Source of the DNA: Isoetes taiwanensis
Taxonomy: Eukaryota; Streptophyta; Lycopodiopsida; Isoetales; Isoetaceae
DNA length: 64,000 nucleotides
Direction of reading: 5' to 3'
Assembly: GCA_021234155.1 (NCBI GenBank)
Contig: JAJEKV010000084.1
Span: forward strand, 1,942,545 to 2,006,544
Program-made: the position numbers and the translations under genes
The notes under the pieces: model-generated
Seen by the model: only the letters and a program-made list of their open reading frames with translations
What the model was told of the DNA's origin: nothing
Databases searched by the model: none
Part shown: positions 1-10,500 of the stretch, in pieces
Layout of the letters: each line of letters begins with the position of its first letter
How positions within the stretch are numbered: position 1 is the first letter of the stretch

Positions 1-12
1 ACCTCCTTTGTA

Positions 13-1290
13 GTGTCATTCAACCAGTTAAAAAAAGAAGAAAGAGATATTCCAAGAGAATATAAGATACACAATGGATCTGTTTTATACAAAATCACTT
101 TTGTGCCACACACGTATACTGGCAAAAACATGTTGCAGGAGTGTCAAGCACCTCCTTATTCTAGACATCGAGGAGTTCAAGCTACATTTGCTACTGTAAA
201 AAAGATGATTGTATTGACCTAAACTGGAAAATAATGTTCGAAGATATTTAGAAGCTTGTACAATTTATCAGCAGGTTAAAGCTTCAATTGGTAAGCCGAC
301 TGGATTGCTAAACCCTTCCCAACTCCAACAAAGCCATGGAAGCGCATCGCTATAGATTTTATCCCAGAATTGCCAAATTCTTCTCATAAGAACAAAATGG
401 ACAGTAGTAGATAGACTATTTAAACAAGCTCATTTCATTCCTTACAAGTCCACCATGATAGCTCCTCAAACGAGCAAGTTCTTTTTGAATGAGATATTTA
501 GGATACAAGGATTGTCTGATGCAATTAACAGATAGGTATCCAATCTTTTGCGACAACTTTTGATGATCAGGACTTATGAAGAATTTGAGAACCAATTTAA
601 AGTTTGCGATGGCCTACCACCCTCAAACCGATGGCCGAATAGACATTGTTAATAGAACTATTGGGGATATGCCACTGGCCTGTGTAGCAAAAAAGGAAAA
701 ATACGTGGACAAATTACCTAGATATGCTAGGATTTTCATATAACAATACTGTACATTTGGTAACATAGAAAACTCTCGTTGGAAATGTTTATAGACGTGC
801 ATTGGATTCACTTGTCATAAAGATTGCAGGTGAAGTTCCAGCTTTCAAATGAAACCACTATGACTTTACTGAAATTTTGAAAGAATTCAAGACTCGCATT
901 CTGAACAGTCAGGAAGCCACGATGTCAAAATTGGCAAAGAAGCAGAGAAAAGTTGAGTGCAAACAAGGACAATGGATGTGGATATAACCTTCTAAAAAGA
1001 GGCTCTAGATAATGGTACAAGGTATGAAAACTATCTCCAAGGTATTATGCGCAATTTCAAATTGAAGCTAGAATTGGTGAAAATGCATATCGCCTATGTC
1101 TATATGGGAATTGGATTAACTTTCATCCAATATTTAATGTTGGAAATTTCTCCTAAGGTTTTGTAGAAAATGGACTATACGCACACTCACATGATTAAAG
1201 GACATGACAAGATACTTGAACCTGAGAAGATTCTTACACATCAAAAACAAAGGGGCACGAAAATCTTCTTCTTGACAAAAAGAAAAAAAA
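13..1290 (+). pseudogene. Ty3/gypsy integrase relic
   Basis: Decayed integrase region of a Ty3/gypsy retrotransposon, read in several frames. The first ORF holds an H2C2-like stretch ending SRHRGVQATFATVKK. After it come fragments resembling 'CTICQQVKA', 'IAIDFIPELP' with a core Asp, 'VDRLFKQAHFIP', and 'MAYHPQTDGR' in broken form near 605-640. The distal part (about 1075-1150) reads like the usual gypsy tail 'GENAYRL...HPIFNVGNF', followed by a weak 'EPEKIL' chromodomain-linker motif. Frameshifts and stops occur throughout, so no integrase is made. The upstream pol lies outside the window. The family call rests on the order of these motifs; the exact clade is not determined. Confidence 0.75.
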
Positions 1291-1551
1291 AATTGCCCGT
1301 TAGTAAACAGCCTATCATAAAAACCTTTCAAGAAGCATAAAGGTCTGGAAGCCGTTGAGAAGGAAGGGCTTCATTTTGAGAAGATCGTATGTGATATTAG
1401 GAGTGAGGGCCTCATGTGCTCATTCATAAAGATCTCGCTCGTTGTTGCATATACAGAGAGATCCTCAAGCTGAGGCTTATAATTCATCCTAGACGTTAGC
1501 ACTATCATCTTTTTTCTATATATCAAGAAATGATCCATAGAGATCAGCATA

Positions 1552-2240
1552 TCAGCACAAAACAAAAATATGATATAAACCCTCAAATTTGCCAATAGCA
1601 GACAAACACCTATCTGCCTTATCTTGCAGCATGTTTTTATGTAGCGATCTTGGACAACTCAATTTGAAAAGAGACTTTAATCCAAGTAACATCCACAACT
1701 TTATCAGAATGATTGACTCTATTCCGATGCTTCCAATAATCCAGTAGGATATTTGTCTAACTATATTTAAGAATCTATTCATTCCTTTCAAAATATCCTT
1801 AGGATTGGCTCAATTACCGATGTTGTATCCTTTATTCTTCAAATAGCTATCTAGCCATCTCTAAAAATCATGAATCTGAGGGCAGTCAAAGATATGTAAA
1901 ATAATTTCAGTTCATGATCATAGAGTTTGCAATGAGGATAGATGTTCTCTATGTAGTTTTAACGTCTACCAAACATTATCTATTAATAGGGATTGTTTGG
2001 TTCATGCACCTCCATATAAAAGCTTGCACTTTTGGTTGGGAGAAAGACTTTCATGCATTGGTCAGAACAATCGTAAAAAGTTGTTTAGAGACATTTCACT
2101 TACTTGGATAGATGAGGGATTTATCTAGAGCAATTACTTTATACTCCAAAGCTACTTTGTTGACCTCAGAATTTTTTATTTGCCAATTCGGATGTCTAGA
2201 GATTTAACATTCATCTTGAGTCTTGGCTATCAACATAATG
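1552..2240 (-). pseudogene. LINE ORF2 3' part relic (zf-RVT region)
   Basis: Read on the minus strand, this stretch gives broken pieces of the C-terminal end of a plant LINE ORF2. Near 2010-2060 is 'PKVQAFIWRCMNQTIPIN', which matches the usual 'KVKHFLWRALHNAIP' region. Near 1860-1960 follows a Cys/His part of the form 'PHCKLYDHELKLFYIFDCP'. Downstream (1552-1791) is an uninterrupted but featureless reading of 79 codons. No RT core is recognisable further up. This is a dead fragment whose exact ends cannot be set. It is opposite in strand to the adjoining integrase relic, so the two are separate insertions. Confidence 0.55.
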
Positions 2241-2249
2241 GTATTACAA

Positions 2250-3187
2250 TTGGTTTATCAATAATTTTGCCATGAATAATTTAGGCAATTTCTCTCCAAT
2301 CTGTCAATGTGATACCATTTTAGAAATGTTGAATGTTATACATCTCACTTTCATTTTCAAATTGTAGAGTGCCTAACAAGCCTCATTATATTTGCAAAAA
2401 TAGGAGACCAACATAAAGAATAATTGACACAATCAAAATTATTCTCCTTAGGGTCAGGACCTTATGCTACCTCTATCGAGGCACTGAATAATCTTTTCAT
2501 AAGAGAGGAAGTATTGGGAGAACTTTTGAAAGTGTAGTAGGTTGAATCAGGGAGCTGATGAGCATATTCCTTCATGCCCAACGGTTCGCTAATCTTAAGC
2601 CAATAATTTATAAATTACATGGCAGGAGATTGTCAGCCATTATTTGCTTCCATATGTATTTAACTTCCAAGGCCTGGCTTTGTTTAAATCAATATTTAAA
2701 ACTAGGTCTACCTTCTTTTTTTGCGTTAGTCATTTTCTTTCAGTTAACGGATTGCAAATGACCCCCTTCTCCTCCTCCTCCAGAAGAAGTCTCAGAAACA
2801 CCTCTCTATCTCATTGTATGTCCCCTTATTAGCAACGAGAGCTGAGGAAAATTACATATGGATGTTTGACAAAACTTAGTTAGCAATAAGAGCCCTCCCA
2901 GCACAAGGGCAATTGTCTAAAGGGCCAAAACATGGAGATGGGGAACACCTTTTGTGTCAGTGACACATGTGCTTAGTGGATGCTTTTTTGAGACCTTTTC
3001 TTCATAGTTTTGGAAAAATGTTTTCCTTTTACACAATTGTTTATAATTTATCGTTCATTTCTCAAATTGTAAAATTGTGGCCTTTGATTTCCAAAATAGT
3101 TCTATACATATTCTCCCTCCTAAATTGTCCATCATCTGCATCATCAGATTTTGTAATTGCAGTAATATTTGTTGTTATTCACGTACT
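2250..3187. other. No recognisable gene
   Basis: AT-rich sequence with only short ORFs. The ORFs at 2558-2832 and 2967-3299 show no domain or motif I recognise and their composition is that of non-coding DNA. It may include more of the minus-strand LINE relic, but I cannot support it. Confidence 0.4.
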
Positions 3188-3241
3188 ATATGGGCGATGG
3201 GCGATGGACGATGGGAGATGTCAACGGGATGGGCGATGTCA
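3188..3241. repeat. Short GGGCGATG-type repeat
   Basis: About six imperfect copies of the octamer GGGCGATG and near variants (GGACGATG, GGGAGATG) lie close together. It is a small local expansion in otherwise AT-rich DNA and has no visible function. Confidence 0.7.
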
Positions 3242-3299
3242 GGTAAGTATACACACTCATGCACTCATTCGTTCAATCATAGATATTATAAATTTGTAG

Positions 3300-4155
3300 A
3301 TTATATGTAGATTATATTAGACAGTAACTATGATCTCGGGTAAGAGAAATGTTTTGATCGTTGAGATATAAATATCTCAGAATGTCTCGAAACAATTTTG
3401 GGAAAATGAAATAAGGTAATAGGTTGAAACAAGGGGTACCACTGTGCTCTAAGTTTAGAGGTTGAAGCGTAAAAGGAAATCGTTAACTCATGAAATTACA
3501 GGGAAATATGGGAAAAGGAACTTGAAACTCCGGCTTCCGGCAAATTCAAAAATACAGAACCGTTAGAACGATCTGTGTTTAATTTAATTTAATTTAAGGG
3601 GATGAGGATAATATTTAATTTCATTTAACCTAATTCTATTTAATTCAATTCAATTTAAATCCTAGCAATTAAGTTGCTAGAAAAGTAATATTAATTAATG
3701 TTAAAAATGTTAGGTAACCGAATTTACGTAAATATCTGAATTACTAAAAAGATGGGGTGACGTGGTAAATTGCGGGCGATCGCGAGAATATATGAATCAT
3801 AATTTATAATGCGGGGAATTAACACCTACAATTGGCCCGAAGTAATCATTACAAAAGCCAGACCTAGGGGGAGGGGAGTAATAAGGAAATAATTATGGTT
3901 ATAGAGCTAGGAGGGCATAGTATGAGTGTCAGAGTAACAGGTAGCAGACAGGTGGCGGATACACGCATACGAAAATAAGGAGGACATGATAAGACAAGAC
4001 CAGCAATTAAGACAGGCGGGCGTAATAAAGAAGCGGGAATTTAGACAGATTTCGTAACCCTAAAGGATATAACAAGGAGAAGGTGAAGAGTGAAGCTCCG
4101 CCTCCGAGTGCTCCAAGCTCTCACAGCTTTCTGAATTCCCCGAGCTCCGACTCCA
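3300..4155. other. Non-coding stretch before the Cys-rich ORF
   Basis: No ORF worth naming. It contains TTTAA-type low-complexity runs (3577-3656). Its distal 300 bases are purine-rich and turn into a CT-rich leader (4090-4195) just before the Cys-rich ORF, so this may be promoter and 5' leader. I see no convincing TATA box. Confidence 0.4.
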
Positions 4156-4746
4156 GTGCAGCGCCCGACCCAGCTCCAGCAGATTTCGGAGCTCATAATG
4201 GATAAGGGGAAAAAGATCATCAGCGATGAAGATGGGGAAAGGAAGTCAGCTGTGAAACGTCCGAGATCGGGGGTCCCCGGTAATCTTACCGTGCCATATA
4301 ATCCAGACCTTGAAGACTTGAATCCATGGTGCATTTGTGAGCCAGAGTGCATATGCTTGTATAAAGGTTTAGGGTCATGCATAAGCTGTGGACGCGTTCA
4401 TTGCCTGTTTTGCGACCGCATTCACCATGCGCAGTCGATGAAAGATGCCGGATATAACCTCGGTCTTCTAGGAGTGCTTGGGGTTCTATCAGATAAGAAC
4501 GATACAGTTTGGCGCCAAGATTTGGATAGAGTGATGCAGTGTTTCAATAGACTTCAGATGCATGCGGCAATACAGAAATCTACCAGCTACCAGCACAGTC
4601 TTATGATAGGCGACTATGGCAAAGTCTGCATCTTCTGTTGCGAGAAAAACCCGGTGGATTTTTTATGCCAGGCTTTTATGCATAGGAACCTGGAAAAAGT
4701 CAAGAATATTGGGGAGCCATCAACAGAAAAGAAGCAGAAGAAGTAA
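4156..4746 (+). CDS. Cys-rich protein of unknown function, 196 codons
   Basis: A single uninterrupted ORF. The first Met is at 4156; a second in-frame Met at 4198 (MDKGKKIISDEDG) is an equally good start and would give 182 residues. The N-terminus is lysine/acid-rich with a basic patch (KRPRSG). A dense Cys/His block follows at about residues 59-92: WCICEPECICLY, then SCISCGRVHCLFCDRIHH, which looks able to bind zinc. A second Cys group (VCIFCCEKN, then FLCQ) lies near residues 157-170, and the C-terminus is a Lys-rich tail (EKKQKK). I do not recognise the family. AATAAA-like sequence near 5091 could end its transcript. It could be a host gene or an ORF carried by a retroelement; the LINE leader starts about 0.9 kb downstream. 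Confidence 0.5.
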   Translation: MQRPTQLQQISELIMDKGKKIISDEDGERKSAVKRPRSGVPGNLTVPYNPDLEDLNPWCICEPECICLYKGLGSCISCGRVHCLFCDRIHHAQSMKDAGYNLGLLGVLGVLSDKNDTVWRQDLDRVMQCFNRLQMHAAIQKSTSYQHSLMIGDYGKVCIFCCEKNPVDFLCQAFMHRNLEKVKNIGEPSTEKKQKK

Positions 4747-5633
4747 ATCCATGCGATAAAGCATCAAGGGAAAGGCGGAAAGAAGGGAAAAGTGGAAGGG
4801 GTCCGAGGTGGATAGGACTTAACCTTAGGTTCTTTTTGTTTTGTTCTTTTTGTTTTGTTCTACTACTGCTTTTGTTTTTGTCTTCCTTTTGAATCAATCC
4901 TCTTTAGCTTATGCGTCAGATATGATCCCTGTCAATTGTTAAGATGGGTAACCTGTAACAGCCCTCGGCTGAGTATGACTGTTTAGATGAATTAAGTATG
5001 CCTCATGAGAGAATACCATGCTTTAAGCATGGCTGAATGTATCAATGTTATATGTACACGCCTGTATTATCTCAGTTTTGAGAACTTTTGAATAATAAAT
5101 CGGAAGTAATGGTTGTCACTGGTGAAGTAGCTTCATTGTATAGCCTAAATTGCCTACTTATGATGAATTGATTATGGTCTAAAGCATTATACTCCATGAT
5201 GAAAATGAACAAATGGTTGGGGAATTGCGGATGTCTTCATACACTCAGCATATGATCAGGCAGCAAGACACTTCGGATGACTTATGACAACAGGAGGAAA
5301 AGCTTCAAAATATACTCCGACCAGTTTCACCAACAGACATATACAGGGGTAAGTCGGTAGGATATATGATAATAGGATACATTTGACAACAGACGAGAAA
5401 AGATAGCAGGCAAAAAGCAGAGAAAGATGGACCATACTGCGGCAGGGACAGAAGCTGAACAAAAAAGGGTGGCGAACATGTCGAAGCCGGGAAAACATAG
5501 GACAAGGGGTGACAGGTAAGCAAGAAGATAAGGAAACGATGACAGGTCGGACGAACAATATCTCAAGGGAACAAGCCTCGTGAAAGTAAAACTGGACCAG
5601 TGAAGGTATAAGACAAAAACTACAGGAGCCTCA
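4747..5633. other. 3' flank of the Cys-rich ORF, no gene
   Basis: It holds a T-rich tract with repeated TTTTGTTCT (4830-4880), an AATAAA at about 5094 in a suitable place for the upstream ORF, and purine-rich sequence from 5250 onward that resembles the following LINE leader in style. Minus-strand ORFs here are composition artefacts of the purine-rich plus strand. Confidence 0.45.
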
Positions 5634-6110
5634 GAGTAAAAGGTGGACGGGGCAAGCTACGGGACAGAGAGGCTAAGCCTCCGCCGTACACCAGGATAGC
5701 GAGGGCTAGACCCACCAACTGGTAACCCGGACCATTAAAAACTCATTAACATCTGGAGAACAACATATGACTTTTAGCGGGGTATGAAGAATACCTCACT
5801 TGTCGAAAATCGTCGACACAGAGTAAAAGGTGGACGGGGCAAGCTATGGGACAGAGAGGCTAAGCCTCCGCCGTACACCAGAATAGCGAGGGCTAGACCC
5901 ACCAACTGGTAACCCGGACCACTAAAAACTCGTTAACATCTGGAGAACAACATATGACTGTTCGCGGGATATGAAGAATACCTCATTTGTCGAAAATGGT
6001 CGACACATTGTCAAAAGGAGAATGGGGCAAATTATGGACTGAAGGGTATAACCCCCACCATAAGCCAGGATAAGCGGGCTACCCCAACCGGTTCCCGGAT
6101 CACTAAAATG
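5634..6110 (+). repeat. 187-bp tandem units in the LINE 5' leader
   Basis: Two nearly identical units (5634-5820 and 5821-6007) each begin GAGTAAAAGGTGGACGGGGC and end GTCGACACA. A diverged partial third unit (6008-about 6110) keeps the landmarks GGGGCAA, CCAGGATA.GCG, CCCGGATCACTAAAA. The exact 187-bp period and the position directly before ORF1 resemble the promoter monomers of some mammalian L1 elements. That they act as promoters here is inference. Confidence 0.85.
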
Positions 6111-6551
6111 ACGTACATATACGTAAATACGAGTAAACACATAACCACGTAATCTGAGAGATACAAAAGTGCGAAATCTGAGAAAGGGCGGAATATTGAC
6201 ACGTAAATACATAATCAATGCAAAAGGCGGCTACCAAACTAATCGGCCCGAAAAAGGATCAACCCCGCCAACGGTCTAAGAAGAAATGTGACGAGACCGG
6301 GAAGGAGATCGAATAACAATAAAAAAGTGGACGGCGGAATAATTATGGACATTTTGAAATTCAAATTAAAACGGTAATTTTAAATAAAATACCGGTTTAG
6401 AAGGAGGAGATATATATCCTTAAGGAGGCATTACGGCTACCTTACCAGAGAGAGTCTAGTATGGCGCTGATTGCCCAAAGTCACCCGCAGCTTTCTGTAA
6501 GCGAAGCTATGGCCGGCGGTATCAGCAGCAGACCCGCCAGAGGGAGAGCGG

Positions 6552-7595
6552 ATGCACGGCGAGAAGCAAAATGAGAGCCAGCAGGACCTTAGGGATTTCT
6601 TGGCACAGATGGACAAGCAGCTAGAATCGAAGATTCCGAACATGGATGCACTCAACGCGCTAGCTGAAACATGCAACAGTAACAAACTAGCCATCGCTAG
6701 TATGGACGTGAGATTAGGAGGGGTGGAGAGGACGAACGAGGAAATGCAGTGCAGAATGGACGAGATCGAAGAGGAGAAAGCAAAGATTCTGCAAAGGTTG
6801 GTTGAATTAGAGAAATCAAATGTTGAGTTGGATGCATGGGAGTCATTTGATAGGATAAAGCCAAATATAATGGAATATGAGGAGCAGAGTAAAATTAAGC
6901 ATGATGTTAGGCTAATTGGGGTAGCGGAGAGACCTAATGAGGATATATATCGAGTTACTGCAGAAGTGATAGAGACAATATTCAAGGAACACAGGAGCGT
7001 CATTGTCAAGGCACTACGGTCAGGCCAATGGAGGGGGAGATCGAGGCATATAAACCTGACATTGAGGGACTTGGCAATCAAAGAAAGAATCTTGCGGATG
7101 GGATCCAGATTGAGGAATGGAATCAAAGTACAGGAGTCTTTAATGGTAATGCAGCGACAGGGGCTACACAGAGAGTTAGCCAAAGCCAGGGAGCTGAACC
7201 AAGCAGGGATACAAGCGGGGGTCAAGAATGGCAAAGTCTACCTTCACAAGAGGGTAAGAGAACAAACGACCCAACTGCAAGAACAGACAGTGGGGGTGCA
7301 GGGAATAGCAAAATCAACGGAAGCAGAAAAGGAAAACATACACCCCCTGAAGGCAATACAACAGGGGCAGGAGAGCAGATTGCTGGGGGGAGCACTGAAG
7401 GCGATCACGTTAGAAGGGAATCAGAACAGAGAAGCAGGAAGAAGCGGAAGCGGGGGAAGCGAAGACCGAACAACACAAGCAGGGTTCGGGGGGCCAACCC
7501 CGACAATGAAGACCAGAGGAAGACCAAGAAGAACAGGCAATGGTACAGAAGGCACGGAAACCCCGAAGGAGCAACCTCGAGGGAAAAGACGCTGA
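6552..7595 (+). CDS. LINE ORF1 protein, L1 ORF1p-like (347 aa)
   Basis: RNA-binding chaperone-type ORF1 protein of the LINE. Residues about 10-95 form a heptad-rich coiled coil (AQMDKQLESKI ... MQCRMDEIEEEKAKILQRL). About 115-180 carries an RRM-like part with DVRLIGVAERPNEDIY. About 180-240 is a C-terminal-domain-like part with HRELAKARELNQAGIQAGVKNGKVYLHKRV-like order, as in the Transposase_22/L1 ORF1p family. The C-terminal tail is Gln/Gly/Arg-rich and includes an AT-hook-like TRGRPRR at about residue 318. There is no zinc knuckle, unlike many angiosperm L1 ORF1 proteins. The last 568 nt overlap the open frame of ORF2. The first Met at 6552 is chosen because the coiled coil begins just after it. 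Confidence 0.85.
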   Translation: MHGEKQNESQQDLRDFLAQMDKQLESKIPNMDALNALAETCNSNKLAIASMDVRLGGVERTNEEMQCRMDEIEEEKAKILQRLVELEKSNVELDAWESFDRIKPNIMEYEEQSKIKHDVRLIGVAERPNEDIYRVTAEVIETIFKEHRSVIVKALRSGQWRGRSRHINLTLRDLAIKERILRMGSRLRNGIKVQESLMVMQRQGLHRELAKARELNQAGIQAGVKNGKVYLHKRVREQTTQLQEQTVGVQGIAKSTEAEKENIHPLKAIQQGQESRLLGGALKAITLEGNQNREAGRSGSGGSEDRTTQAGFGGPTPTMKTRGRPRRTGNGTEGTETPKEQPRGKRR

Positions 7596-10500
7596 CAATA
7601 TGGTACTGGAACTATACTGGGTACCCGTGGGATGATGGAGAGAGACTAGAAGGTGCCCACGGCTGCGACATAATATGCCTGGCAGAAACATGGGAGCATA
7701 ACGTCAAGAGGCTGCCAGAGGAAGAAGGATACCAGCTGTTCACGTGCTGGAAAGACAAGGATTTTAAGATAGGGAGGGGCAGTGCAGGGCTGGCCTGTTA
7801 TGTAAAGAATAGTATAGCTAACAGTGCATGTATGTTACATTTAGATATCAATAAAAGATATATGGTGTTGAATGTCCAATTGAAAAACAAACAAGACATA
7901 TTTCTGATAATTACATATTATCCGCCAAACAGTGATAAGCTAGAATTGCTGGACCTAGGGGAAAATATGATGAAATGGAAAGAACAGAGACCAATAATAC
8001 TAGTAGGGGACTTAAATGCCAGAACCAGACAGGAACAGGCACAAAGCACAAACACGGATGAGAAGGATGGTCAGATAACGTACACGGCAAGAACACAGGA
8101 ATGGCAGAGAGATACAGAGAATAAGGCAGAGGTCAACGCTAGAGGTGAATTACTGCTGGAAGTCTGCACGACAACAGGGATGATCATAGCTAATGGAGTA
8201 AAAAAATGGAGGGGATCGGGGGTTTTTACGAGTCAGAATGCACATGGTAAGAGCATAGTGGATTATGTAATCTTGAACGACCAAGCAGTAGGAAGAATAG
8301 AAGGACTAATGCTACAGGAATGGCCGACTGGAAAAAGGGAAAGCCATAGACCGATCAAGTTAACACTCAGAATGGATGGGACGCCACAGATTAATAACAC
8401 AGGGAGAAAGGAGGATAAGAAAGCCAGAGTGAGGATCCAATTCCAAGAGAAATACACAGATACATTCATACAAACAGTCAGGGAGAAAATGGGAAAATGG
8501 GAATGGGGAAAACACAATGCAAATGACAATGGAAATACCCTCAATGACATTATGGTAAGAGTAGCAACAGAGGTGTTTGGGAAAAGGAACAGAACCAGAA
8601 AGAACAGGGCATTCAGAGCATCAGTATGGTATGATGACGAGTGTAGAGAGCAAAAAAGGAAAACAAAAGAACACAGAGGAAAAGAGACATACCAGAAAGA
8701 AAAAGCAGCATACATAAGATTACTAAAGAAGAAACGGTATAATAACCTGCTACAACACCAATGGTATATGGGAAAATTGTTGAAGAAACAGCCCCGAAGA
8801 TTTTGGAGGGGACTCAAACAGAAGGGAGGGGACAATAATATGAAAACAAGGAATGAACAAGACGGTATTGGAACAGCAGGATGGGAGAATTACCTAGAGA
8901 AATTGTATAAGACAGGGGCACCTCCAGTACCAATACCAATGTTGCAGGATTCGGACAAACCATGCTTCAACATGCTAGAGGTAATGATAGCCCTAAACAG
9001 GATGGCTAACCATAAAGCACCGGATCTATATGGCCTGACCGTGGAATTGCTGAAGTGTGCCGAGGCAGAAATTGGCAGACAGGTCACAGACATTTTCAAT
9101 GGCATCATACACACAGGGCTTCCAGATAGATGGACATACAATAGAGTCATACCTCTACATAAGGCAGGAAGCAGGCAGGATCCAGGGAACTATAGGACGA
9201 TAATGGTGAGCTCCATTTTCGCAAAATGGTTTGGAAAAGTATTGGATAACAAATTAAAGAAATGGGCAGAAGGAGGAAACATGAGAGCACAAGGGCAAGC
9301 AGGATTCAGGCCGGAACACTCAACCACCGATCATCTAGTGACTCTTCGGATATTAATAGAACAGAACAAAGCACAGGGAAGGAAGATCATCTGTTGCTTT
9401 GTAGATTTCAGGAAAGCATTCGACACAGTCCCGAGGGAGAAGCTATTACAAAGATTGATGGATATGCAAGCTCCGATAAATATGGTAGGGTCGATTGCAA
9501 GACTATACCATGAGGTATATGCTAAGATAGAACAAGAAGGTCAGCCAATAATCTGTGACACAGGTGTAAAGCAGGGCTGCCCGTTATCCCCAACTCTGTT
9601 TGGAATATACATAGATGCTTTGCAGGGATACATAGCAGAACAGCAAGGGGACAAATACGCCCCTATGCTAGGAGACACGAAGGTACCAATTATGCTATAT
9701 GCTGATGATCTAAGCATGATGGCCACAAAAAACAAAGGGATGCACAGACTGCTAAAAATTCTAGAACAATTCTGTGAAGAAACGGGGCTTACTGTAAATC
9801 TAGCAAAAACTAAGATAGTCATCTTTGGTCATAAGAACAGGCATAGACCCTTCAGATATAAGGAAAAAGAAATAGAGGAAGCAACGGAATACAGATATCT
9901 AGGGTACGATGCGCATGGCACAGGGAAATGGGCCAAAGGAGCAGAGGCCAGGTTCCAATCAGCTATAGGGAGTTATTTCAACATGAAGAATTTTTGCAAC
10001 AGAAGCAGAATAATTGACTGGGACATCAAATGTTACTTATTCAGTGCAGTGGTAGCCACCACTCAGTTATATGGGGCAGAAGCCTGGGGGCCAGGCCTAA
10101 CAGACAGAAAATGGGAAAAGCAGGAAGGAATCCTTAGGCAGTGGCACAGACAGGAATTTAAAGTAAGGACAAATACGCCACTGACAATCATGATCCTCGA
10201 AACAGGGCAAAAACCAATGGAGGTAAGAGCATGGGAGAGAACCATAAGGTACTTGATCAGGGACAATGCAGGAGACATTCAAGGGAAATTGTCTAGTATT
10301 GCAATTACCGAATCAGCAAAATCACACATCCTCATAGGCAGTGGATGGTTTAAAGATGTGGCAAACTGGACCAGAGAGATGGGATTAAACTTGAGCGACC
10401 TAATAAAGGAAGGGCAGTGGAACGAGGAGTGGGCAGACATAGCCACAAGAGCATGGCTGCAAAAACACACAGGACCCAAGACAGCCTGGCTCATGCAAGT

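Noticed and set aside
6437-7234. 265-codon minus ORF opposite LINE ORF1
   Set aside because: Mirror of the ORF1 coding sequence; the plus-strand protein has the coiled coil and RNA-binding domains.
8263-8835. 190-codon minus ORF and others opposite LINE ORF2
   Set aside because: Shadow of the purine-rich ORF2 coding strand; Phe/Ser/Leu-rich with no motif.
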